Below are positions 35,101-47,100 of a stretch of DNA of 64,000 bases, piece after piece. Each line of letters starts with the position of its first letter. Within the stretch, counting starts at the first letter, position 1. The notes under the pieces are model-generated. The model made no database searches, had not been told where the DNA came from, and was given only the letters and a program-made list of their open reading frames with translations. The stretch is from NCBI RefSeq assembly GCF_049243985.1, contig NC_135372.1, positions 67,791,818-67,855,817 on the forward strand. The letters are read 5' to 3'. The position numbers and the translations under genes are program-made. This DNA is from Paroedura picta. Lineage: Eukaryota; Chordata; Lepidosauria; Squamata; Gekkonidae.

Positions 35101-38100
35101 TGAGGACAAAAAATTATTTTATCCTTGCAGGCAGCCCTGAAGAGACAAGCAATGAATTGGTTAAAACAAACAAGATCATGACTGCATCAGTAACTGATGT
35201 AAAATTTGACAAGAAGCCACTATGCCAGTATAGCCGAGGTATCATTAGCGGAGGGATTATCATCAGTATAATAATGCCTAGTATTCCAAGAGCTTCCTTG
35301 ATTTTATTTCCACTTAAAGTACACCTCATTTCACTGAATTCAATTCAATGTTTCTTTAAAACATGTACAAATTTTGGGTCATAGATCCCATGCATTTTTG
35401 ATGGGCAGAAATATTTAAAAAGAACATACTCAATGCACTATCATTGTGACACGTAAAACATGAATATTTTCAGGAAGGATGCTTATGTTAAGAAGCCTCC
35501 GCTACTTGCACACCATTCAAGTATAGCAGCACCTTCTACAGAAAAACACCTTTAAAACATGTGAACAAACAGTCCTATCTTCTCTTCATAATCTCTACTG
35601 CAATCAAAACAGCCAGACAGATCATTGTTTCCAACCACCTGTTCCCAACAGCCAACCCACTCTTTGGCACAGCATCACATTGGGCACTGTGCCAGACGAT
35701 TCCCAATCCTCTCCCAACTATGCTGAAAGCTTATGTCACTTACTGCCTGCTACCTCCTGAACTACAGTGAAACGCTGGGGCTCTCCTGAGAGGGTTCACC
35801 AGGAAAAATGGGTTGTACATTTTAATTCCAACTATCTCTGCTCCACTGTGCAGAAACCATGTTATTTACCTGTTCCAACTACTGAAAACAAACTAAAACC
35901 CATGCAGCAAAGAAGGAACAGCAAAGAAGTACCACCAGCTTTGTTGCAATGATTCACTGAAGATCAGTAATAATTTCAATTTCTTTTTTATACAAGTCAT
36001 AGTCTACTTGCTGAAACTTGAAGGATACAGTGAAGGTTAAAGCCTAGTAACTTGCATTTTCTCTCCCTGTAAATAAAAGTATATCTGATAAGAGGCAGTA
36101 GAACAAGTAAATTTCATATGGTATGGTGCTTCATGACAAAAATGAGGGGCAGGAACATTTATTTTATTTTGCTATGTTCCTTCTTCTGAACACAGACCTG
36201 AAGACTAGGAGGCAAGAGTACAAATCTGCATTGGAAGCCTTTAGTCACACTGTTCTATAAGCTTGCAGCTAGCTTCTCACTGTCAATACCCACAGCTGTA
36301 TCTTACCAACCTTCAGCAGTTAAATTTAGAACACCTTTGCAAGACTTCAATAAGCAGACATGAACCTCTTCCACTTTCTACCAATCTTTAAACCGCCCGT
36401 GGCGCCGCGGGCGCCACGGACTAAATAATCGGTTAAGGGGCCTTGAGGTGGGCTTTGTCCGTGATGAGGAAGGGTCCGGATTGGACCCTTCCTCACGACA
36501 GACAATCGGAGGGACCAATCGGCAGGCGCGAAGCGCCTGCTGATTCGTCCCTCCGATTCCCAGCCCCAGCAACTGCGAGCCGCGAGCAGCGTGGCTCGCA
36601 GTTGCTCCCGGCCTGACGCGGCGAGAGGCGCGAAGCGAGGGAGCCCCCGGCAGAGGCGGAGAGGCGAAGCGCCTCTCGCCGCATCAGGCGCGAAGTGCCT
36701 CTCGCCGCGTCAGGCCGCCGCCCGAGGGAGCCCCCAGCAATCGCGCGAAGCGCGGCTGCCGGGGGTTCCCTGTCTGGCGGCCTGACGCGGCAAGAGGCGC
36801 GAAGCGCCTCTCGCCGCGTCAGGTCACCGCCACCCCGCCGCCGCCCAAGCCGCCGACTCACCAACAGTAAGTGCCTAGCGCCCGCTGCATTTAGCTGCAG
36901 CGGGCTTGATTACTAGTTTGCTATAATGCTCTATAAAAATAAGGACGGCTAAGTTTGGATATCATACTTCAAGGTCAGCTCAGTTTAGCCTACCTTATAG
37001 CATTTCTGCCTTGAATCATGAGAAAATGCAGAATATAATTGTTTTAATAAATAAGTAAAATAAATAAGCTTGGCTAATAGGATAAAATGGAGGCAGGGAT
37101 AGTAATGAAAGCCACTTTGGGTCCCCACCAAGGAGTAAGGTGAAGTCTAAATGAAGTAAATAAACAAATGTGGCTTAGTTATGGTTGTCTTGCTGTCACA
37201 GGGCCCACCACAGCAGAAAATTGCAAGTTATCACAGGAGCTCTGGATAGAGAATAGTGATTATCAGAAGTGATAGAAGTCACATCTCCTACCAGAAGTGG
37301 AACAGCATGTCCCCTCATCGTGCCCTCACCATCCCAGGCTCCTTCTAAGATGACATTTACCTGCAAATGACTTGGGAAGGCCAGCAAGACTGGGGCTTTT
37401 TAAGCCCCAAGCAATAGGAACAGGAGGAAGAAGTGGAGGCTTGACATGGTAGGGAGGAGAGGGGGTCAAAGGTACGTAATCAAGATTGAAAGGAAGGAAA
37501 CTGACCTTGACCAGTTATATGGTAAACAAAGAAATGAACAAAATTATGCCCCATAATATAAATTATTATAGCAAGGAGACTATGATAAGACTGTTGTGAA
37601 ATCTCTGCAACCATTTGGAAGGTTTAGCCACCTCCAGTCAATAACGCAAAGGATTCTAAATCTCAGTGTCCATGGGAAAGCAGTGGAGTCTAAAAACGTA
37701 AAAGATAGAAGGGACAGAAGGCAAAGCTGGAGGAGAGAAGCAAAAAAAGTGAAAGCAGAAAGCTGAAGATGGAAGAAGGAAACAAAAATAAGTGGGTAGA
37801 AGAAAAATAGAACACAAAACATGATGGGGTAAGTGGGAGACAAGGAATTGAACTGCCAGGGCAGGCAAATGCAAAAACCAAGAGGAGGAGAAGGAACGGG
37901 GAAATGAGATCATCTGATGAGTCTTTGTGAGTTTGGCAGATCTACAGTTGTGCACATGTAGAGGAGGCTCAGCTGAAGATATAATTATGTCACACTGTGC
38001 ATACAGGGCATTTTCAGAGAGACTTCGGAGGCCTACATAGTATTGTTTGTTATGGTTCAGACTCCACGAAGAACTTCTGACTTCTGGTCAGAACAGGATG

Positions 38101-41100
38101 ACTCTGTAACCTATAGGACAGTTTTAATTGCCACAATAGCTGAGAAGAAAAAAGATATTAAAACTTGTCCACTATACTGCAGTGTCTGGTTTATTTGATC
38201 ATGTAATTGAATTGGGCAATATTTGAAGTCCTCCATGCTGTATAAAATCTGAGTTAGCGCTAGAGTTCCCAGCTATGGAGAGAGAGGGATTTGGGAAAGG
38301 GAACAATTTCAGCATGGCATATTGCCATAGTCCCCCCCCCCTCCAAAGCAGCCATTTTCTCCAGGGAAACGGATCTTGGCCATCTGGAGATTAACTGGAA
38401 TAATTGGAGATCTCCACATGCTTCCTAGAGGTTGGCAGCCCTAATTAGAGCAACTGAAAATGCTAATTTGTTGCACATTTATTTAGAAATTCTGCAATAC
38501 ACTGAACAATTGTTATAGTGATGTATGTTTTTAAACAAATAACTATCATCAAACCACTGACATATGCAAAGGCTAGGGAAAGGCAGACAATAAAAACAGG
38601 CTGAAGAGCGGAAAAAATCCTTCACATAATGACCCATCTCTGTACATGGTCACAAACACAGAACCGATCTGGGAGATGGAAAACCATATTCTTCTGACTC
38701 AGGGGGAACAGCATGTCATCTCAGACAATTCTGGAGGGCCTGCACCATGGAGCTGTTCCACCAGGCCTATGATTGAGGCCAGGAAAGAACATCACAGATG
38801 CTAGCCTCTCTGCCTGACAACCCATCTGCCCTCCTACAAATAAAAAAAATCCTTCCAAGATCTGGCCAATGCTCAGAAAGCCAAATTATCAGAAGGAGGT
38901 AGCTTTTTAATGTTTTAAACCTCTTAATACCTTACTGGTATGACGGTTTTTGTGTCTGTTGTCAGCTGTCCTGAGCTGTCCAAGGTACAAATTTTTAACC
39001 ATTGGCTCTATAAGGTGGAGCCTGTTCAGGTCTGTCTGGCCCTGGAATGGAGGACAACTTGGGCGAGCCCAGATTGGCCAGCCCCCAACAGCCACACCCA
39101 CTCTGGCTGTGGAGAGCGATGGAACTGCACCCATCTGCCTGGCCCTCTGTGCAGCGGCTATGGTGCTGAGGTGGCAGCGCTGGAGCCGCCAGCCCCATAA
39201 CAACTGTGGCACTGCCACCAACAAAGGCTATGGGAGGGATCAGGCTGCCACCTCCTCTGCGCAGCACCCTGTATGGCTGAGCTGCCGGCACTGGAAGTGG
39301 TGGCATACACTGGGGCGATGTGTGGGGCCAGCCTGCTGCCTACAGTGGGGCTCCCGGCCGGGGAGGGCAGCAGACAGGCGGAGACTCCTGCCGAGCCCCC
39401 GTTCCCCTGATATAGAGGGAGCCCAGCTTGTGATGGAGAGAAGCAGGTGGAACGGCAGGGACGTCAACGGCCCTGGGAGGGGGGCCCCTCTAATGTCCAT
39501 TGCATCCCTGGATGCATTGGGCTTTACAGCTAGTAATAATAATAATACTTTTATTATTAACTTATAGACTTCAGGAACTTGCAAGCTGCAAAAATAGTTT
39601 CCAATTTATTTTTAAGACAATAGAATTACATGTGATGCAATAAAGCAAAAGGCATATAGGTAAATCCATGAACAGCTTTAGAAATATTACTGTTTTGTTT
39701 GCTCAGGTCAATTCAGTTTGACAGCAGCTAAACACTTCAGATGCAAAATTAATTTCATAGGAAAACAGCAAAAGAAAGAAAGAAATGACATTATTTGTAG
39801 ACGTCTAAATTAATCTTATGTGATCTTTCCTTCACATACAATAAAAGCATTCGCAGGAACTACAGGCCACCACACCGCCTTCACATTCCATGTGAATATG
39901 CTGGGAGAAGCAGAAGTGTCATCTTTCAATCCTCCACTCACCAGCATAACTTTAAGCGTGTGACTAATGCCAATGCTTCAGGTATGACTGAAGTCTATGC
40001 CTTCAGAACTAACCACATAGATTGAATTAGGCCCCCAAATTAAACTCAAGTGTAACAGAGTTGGTTTATGATTACACTGTGATTAATAACTTCAAAGTTT
40101 CAAATGGCCTCATGATATTCAAAAGTGACTAAAATGATTGGTGATGATTTATGTTATAATCCCAGTACATCAGAAGCTACTTTAAACACTAGCTAGAACA
40201 TTCTCAAGTTGATAACTATAGTACTTCCTTACTCTCTGACACATGCACAAGAATACCATCATGGGTTTAGCTATTAAGAATTTTAATTAGAAGCATAAAG
40301 ATGCACATTATCCCTTCAACCTTCTCCATGCAGTTACGAGCAGAAATATTTAATCTCATCATCTCATCAATTTTTTTATTCCATTTGAGAGCAAAGGGAG
40401 CAATCTTGGAATCAGCATAAAGATTTCAGGAGGGAGAACGAAATTGGGCTCTAAGGATACCTGTTGATGCATCCCAAAAGCTTAAATTTCCACCCCTCCA
40501 ACCCCAGGTACTAAAGTGGACTACCACCCTCCCAGGCACTGCTAAGAGTCTTTGCAAAAGAACTCTGTGTTGTATAAACTCCAAATACTGTTTGGGGGGC
40601 AAGGCACAAAGGATCACAGCGAAAGGAACCAAAAAGATAATTAATGTCTCTGTGAGAGAAAGGGCTGTTGATCCTTCCTTAAAGCAGGCGGTGGTGCATC
40701 CACCTCTAAAGAAACCTACTCTGGACCTTGGAGAGCTGAATAACTGCCCTCCTATCTCAAAAATACCATTCTTAAGCCAAATGACTGAGCAAGTGGCATC
40801 TTGGCAACTTCAGGGATTCTTGAATTAAGCAGATCATTTGTATCCATTTCAATCTGGTTTGGGGCCTAGTTATGGGCTTGAAACAGCCTTGATCACTGTG
40901 ATGGACAACCTGCACAAGCACATGAAGAGGAGCAGTGCGATTATTAATGCTCCTGAACCTCTCAGGGTCTGTTTTTCAATATAATCTACCATGGTATCCT
41001 TCTGGACAGCCTTTCAGGGTTGGGACTGGGATGCACCATTTGGCAGTGATTTAGTCTGACCACAAACGCAAGTTTCAGTGCAGTGCTGAGAGACTGCTGC

Positions 41101-44100
41101 TTGGATCCTTGGCATCTGGCCCATTGAGTCCCACAACTTATTTACTTATGCTTATACACAAACCAGGGAGGCTGTGGAAACTATGAACAAGTGACTGGTT
41201 GCAGTTTTAGAATATATGACAGTTAACAAGCTGACACAGGAATTAAGATGGCGCCTATTCTGGATGCAGTTGCACTCCCCCAAAGAAACAGGTTTATAGC
41301 TTGGGGTGCTACAGGGCCTGGGTTTCCTAAAGGATAAACCAATGACAGCAGTAGCAAGGGCACCTCTTGTGAGTCAGCAGCAGCCTTTCTTGGACAGAAA
41401 AGATCCTACCATTGTGGTGCATGCCCTGGTCACATCTAGATTAGATTACTGCAATGACCTCTCCAGTCCTTGAAGACCGGCCAGAAACTACCGTTGGGAC
41501 AGAATGCTACAGCCAGGATGCTGATTAGAGGGATCATAGGAACCATATCATGCTATCTACATATGCTCCCAATTTACTTCTGGGCCTAATTCAAGACACT
41601 GGTGTGGACCTTTAAAACCCTATATGGCCTGGGGTCAGCTCACCAGAAAGTCTCCTACCCAACCATGGTAGTCATCTTAATAGGCCCTATACTGGGAGCT
41701 TCTGCCATCTGAGCCTACACAAGTGACTACCCAGGAAAGGGCCTTCTTGGTGATTATGACAAAACTTTCATACCCCTCCCCAGTGAAATCTGCCTGTCTC
41801 CCTCTACTGTTGTCTTCCCTCAAGAAGCAAGACCTTTTTTTGTTTTATTTGGCATTCCATCACTAACTCTCATTAGTCCTCCTTGGTGGTGTACGTTGAC
41901 ATGTTTTGTTTTAAGCATTCTGTATATGTATTTTAAAAGCTGTTTTTAATGTCTGAAGAATCTCCAATGTGTCTTTCCATCTTGGGAACAGAAGTGGGTC
42001 AAAAGATGGTATAAATATGTTATAAGCAGATAAATAATTGTGGGATAACTCAGAGTACAAAGAGGCTCACTAGGCTGCCTGAACAGGCAGTGACCTGTGC
42101 TCATCTCCTACACAACCAACATGATTCCTCCACCGTCCACAAAACCAGCTTTGGTGTGTACATACCTTGATGGCATAAATGACATGTGCATACATGAGTC
42201 ACCCCCAAATTCTCAGGAGGGATTTATAATTTTGAGAACCTTTAACCTTAACCGGAATTCAACCGGCAACCATTGCAATTGATGAAGGATGGGCTGGATG
42301 TGGAATCTCCACGGTGTCGCTGGCCGCTACATTTTGGACCAGCTGTAGTTTCCGGGTCAAGGCTAAGGGCAGGCCTGCGTAGAGCGAGTTACAGAAATCC
42401 AGCCTGGAGGTGACTGTCGCCTTCAAGGCCATACGTGGTCAGGGCCCAGTGTACCTGAGGGACCGCCTCCCTGCCTATGCCCCCAAAGAGCCTTACGCTC
42501 CACCGCCATCAACCGGTTAATGGTCCCTGGCCCTAAAGCAGTTTGCCTGGCCTCAACCAAGGTTTCTCTGTCCTGGCCCCCACCTGGTGGAACGAGCTCC
42601 CAGAAGAGATCAGAGCCCTAACGGAACTAAAACAGTTCCGCAAGGCCTGCAAAAGGGAACTCTTCCACCAGGCATTTGGCTGAGGCCAGGCCAGCCAACC
42701 AACCAACATCTGTAGGGCCCCTGCCCCCCTGCCCAAGAAACCCACTAAGACTCCTGAACCTGCTTGAGTTACTACTGTTTATATTATGCTGTTATACTGT
42801 TGCTATACCGTCACCCGGTTTATCAATTAACAATATGTTACTATATGTATAAAAGAGCCTCTTGTGGCGCAGAGTGGTAAGGCAGCCATCTGAAAGCTTT
42901 GCCCATAAGGCTGGGAGTTCAATCCCAGCAGCCGGCTCAAGGTTGACTCAGCCTTCCATCCTTCCGAGGTCGGTAAAATGAGTACCCAGCTTGCTGGGGG
43001 GTAAACGGTCATGACTGGGGAAGGCACTGGCAAACCACCCCGTATTGAGTCTGCCATGAAAACGCTAGAGGGCGTCACCCCAAGGGTCAGACATGACTCG
43101 GTGCTTGCACAGGGGATACCTTTACCTTTACCTTTTTACTATATGTATGGTTTCATGTATGGTTTCAGTTATATGTAAACCACCCTGAGCCTTTAGGATC
43201 CTTCATATAAATATGAATAAATAAATAAAATGAAAACAAACAATGCTTTGTTCATGCTGTGTCCTAGACAGTTTGTACAAACCAGTTTGTATGGGATCTG
43301 AACTGAGCTGGACTGTCTTCTACACAATCACACAGATGGTTGTTTACAACCACTGGTTCAGCTCATCGTTCTCCTTTCCTAACATACCTCAATCCCAGGT
43401 GGTTTGTCTCCCCATCCCAATCTCAATTGGCCAGAATGCTTGCAGACAACAGGATTCAGGCAGAATGCCAAGTTTTAACATATTATACTGCCTTCATATC
43501 CCAACACTGTCATAACATTACTGACATTGCAAGTCTTCTTGCCAAGCTACGTCCCACCTCCCCATTGCCACGTCTGAAGTTATGTTGATTCTGGCAGAAT
43601 CCAATCTCTTAGTCCCAAGGAGGTTATGGCTAATGCCTATTTCTAAAAAAATATTCTTCAATTATTCAGCTAAAATTCTTGTGGGTAGAAAATGTTGACT
43701 ATAATGGGAAGATGTCTCAGTTACGCAGATATTTTCAAAAGGATCTGAAGTAACAGAGAGGACTGCATCCTTGCTGGTCAGATAAGGGCATGGGACAAAT
43801 TTCATCTGATAGACAAAAATGATAATGTGTAGAAAATATCTGTGTTTGAAGTCTGTGGGCAGAATTTAAAGACAAGTAGAATGAAGGACAGGATTGGGGC
43901 AAGATGGATCAATAAACAATTTTTAAATCAAATCAAAGGCCTTTTTCAGGGCCCCCTTTCTCTTCCCAATAACAAAAAGCAACCACCACAACAAATCTAC
44001 AAATGAAATTAAAGCTGAGACTCCTTATCACATTCTCTTACTACCTAATGGCATTCTTTTATCTGAACAATTGACAGGGGATATCAGAAGGATGTTTTTA

Positions 44101-47100
44101 GTTAAAAGATAAACAGGAAGAATGAGTTAGCTGCTGGACACATGGAAGGACAGAATTCATTCAGTCCCTATAAAATTAGAATCTGTAGTCATGGCTGACT
44201 GCCTCTGCAGGAAAGAATTTAAAAAGGAAATTGACATCCAGCAGCTGACATGCAGATAAATGCCAGTGGCAATGGATTTCAGTGTGACTTCAAGCATCAG
44301 AGCTCCTTTCTGTTTACTGACTTACAGTAACAGGTGGCAGGTAAACGTGCCAGAAAACTAGCTAAATTTAGCTTGCGTGTCACTGCAAGTACACTTAGAA
44401 TGTCATTGGAAATAACAGATGGAGTGCTGACCCCTGGTGGCTGTCATATTTCCACTTCATAAAATACAAAAAGTCATGAAACAATTTCAGGAGACCAAGA
44501 GTTTCTAATTATATCATTTACATGTATTATGAATTGCTTATTGTGAGAATAACAGATCGGGTCCCCATGGAGAATTTCAGTAGATGGGGTGGAAGTTAGT
44601 CTTTTATTATTATCCCGTTCACTTGCATTTGCTGGCAGGGGCTCATGGGAATTGTAGTCCATGAACATCTGGAGGACCACAGGTTGACTACCCCCGCTCT
44701 ATGGGATCTAATCCAATATATAAAAAATCCAAATAGTTTAATACCAAGAGAACTGAGCACACTGATGTTAAGCTTGCCCATTTTGCAGACTTCCATTGGC
44801 AGCTTATGGGGAAAATATCTTCTTTCATATTTAACAATGACAAAACAAGATGTCTCAGTCAAGCATTGTAGCTGTTTAAAATTATTCTAAAATGCACTAG
44901 CATTTTTGAGGAACAAATACTGAGCACTAAACCCGCTTTGCCCCAAGCACAGAATTTTTCATCTGTTAATTTGTGAGCTGTGGAATGTATTGGTGGTCAG
45001 CTTCCCCAAATGCCTGACATATATCTGTCAAATTCATACTATTGGGTAAACTAACCACAATGCTGCCCCCTACTGCTCTTAAGTTTTTTTGCAAGTGAAA
45101 TATTTGAGTTTGTTAGCATATTAACAGCTACTGTTATTCTAACAGAAGTAATGATAAACATTTTCCAAGTGCTGTAGATTCAAAATTTACATCAAAATTT
45201 ATTGACCACATTCAGGGGCCTGAGTCATTTGAATGCTGCCACTTGATTAGGAATGACAAAGATTATGACTCAATATTCTGATTCAGAAAGCAAAAAACTT
45301 CAACACCAATGGGAACTGAATCACCTACATGAAACTGGTCTTCTGTGCAGAAGAAATAAAATTGTGAGTTTTATCTTATCATCCTGTTATTATGACCCAT
45401 TCCCCATAGCCTAGAATGGCCGACGACATGGTCAAGAAAAATGCAGATGGAAACCAGAAACTCACCAATATCGTTAGCAAAGGAAGCTGGGTCACAGGCC
45501 CCAAGAGAGGCTTCAAATTCTTCCTGAAGACGATAAGCTCTCTGAAGCAAGGATTCAAGCTTATGAATGAACTCAGCACTAATGATGTCCTGAAGACAGA
45601 AACTGAAGCATGTAAATGAGTTCTTTCACAAATATTTAAACAGCTAATAGACATTTTGGTAGGATAAGGATCAGCAAAGTCCTTCAGTAATGCATCCTTT
45701 ATAGAGAACCAGATGCAACAACTGTAGGATACGGCACTCATACAACTATAAATTTAATGCAGAGGTTGAATCGCAGCCACTGAACAGCTGGAAAATTACA
45801 CATATGGGCATGTTTATTTTAAAAAGGTTATACAATTCTAAAAGTGTGGTTTACTTCCCAATAAATACAGCGGGCACAGATGAAAGGATGAGGCTGCCAG
45901 GATATAAATCTTTAACCAATGAAGTTTAGATACCCTGACATTTGCTAACTGATGGGTATACAAAATAAACTTGGTTATGGGGAAGAGTATTGTCGCTGTA
46001 GGGTGCATACTAAAAGTAACTAGGGATAGATTCTGATGGAGGGAAGACTAAGACCTATTTATACCAAGTAGAGTACTGGGGTCGGATTGAGTAAGTTTGA
46101 GCTTGTATAAATTTTTCCTATCTTGATGCTTGATCCTTTTATGTTAAATAACCACATTATTGTTTATATTTTAAGTTTATGAAAGGTAAAGATAAACTGA
46201 GAGGAGGTTGGTAGGTTTTTTAAACACTATTTTTCTCTTGCTTACAGGTGATTCCCTCTGTCTTCGAGAAACTGGAAGCCAGTGGCATTTTGTCTCCTTC
46301 ACTATCATCTTTTTCATCAATAGGGTCCAATAATTTCTTCCCACAATGAGCAGGGAAAGGAGAAAGTGGGGTAACGTAGCAAAACCAAAAGATATGAAGT
46401 AGAATTTTTAACTAATATCTGTTTTAATTGCAATACAATGGCATTCACACTTGGACTATAATAAAACATTCTACAAGAAGAAATTTTAGCTTCTTCATTG
46501 TCAGCTAAAATACAATTTGGAAGTTATACAGAAACAGTATAGAATTATATGATGAAATTGTACATTGTTATTTACTCACTTCTACACTTTCCTCTGCAAT
46601 AGCATCACCTGCTCCAAGCTTGATGGAACTACAGTTTGCTTCATCTTCAACTTGTCTGTTACGAAATGTAAGTGCCTGCTCCCATCGCTGCAGTGCCTCT
46701 TCAAAAAGTTCCATTCCTGGAAGAAATGTTTACAAACACACAGTGCTATCAAGCTTTCAATATGTCTTAGCTGTTACTTTGTGTCTGGAACTACTCACTT
46801 GAGCTATTTGAAACTTGGCAGACAGTTTGTGGTAGTTTATCCATCCCCTAAATATAGACATGGTGGCCTATATTGCATGGGTAGATCAAAAGGGAGTATG
46901 CCATGTTAGAAGAGACTAGATTTAAAGCCCATTTTAATTGAAAATAAAATGGGCGCTAGATGCCATAGGACCTGGGCCCGACTCCCAAAGGCTTCTGCGT
47001 AGGCCTGGACTGGGTCCGTGGGGCCGCAGAAGCCTTAATCCTCCTCCCCCAGCAGATGACAGAAGGCTGAAGCGGGGCCGGGGCTGGATTGGGGGGAAGC

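Noticed and set aside
36600-36830. Repeated blocks with spacers, at first glance CRISPR-like
   Set aside because: Units are irregular, overlap, occur in both orientations and sit inside a transposon in a vertebrate intron; there is no cas context.
36493-36916. Arg/Ser/Ala-rich frames that look like a basic disordered protein
   Set aside because: They are translations of the palindromic GC-rich interior of a Helitron-like element, on both strands, with no splice or start context.
37656-37955. Hydrophobic Phe/Leu/Ser-rich frame that mimics a membrane protein
   Set aside because: It is the reverse translation of a purine-rich (GGA/GAAG/AAAG) tract; three frames give the same look and none has splice or family support.
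42870-42935. tRNA-like sequence with A and B boxes
   Set aside because: It is the head of a SINE. No complete cloverleaf or tRNA terminator follows, and the same head recurs four times with a Bov-B-like tail.
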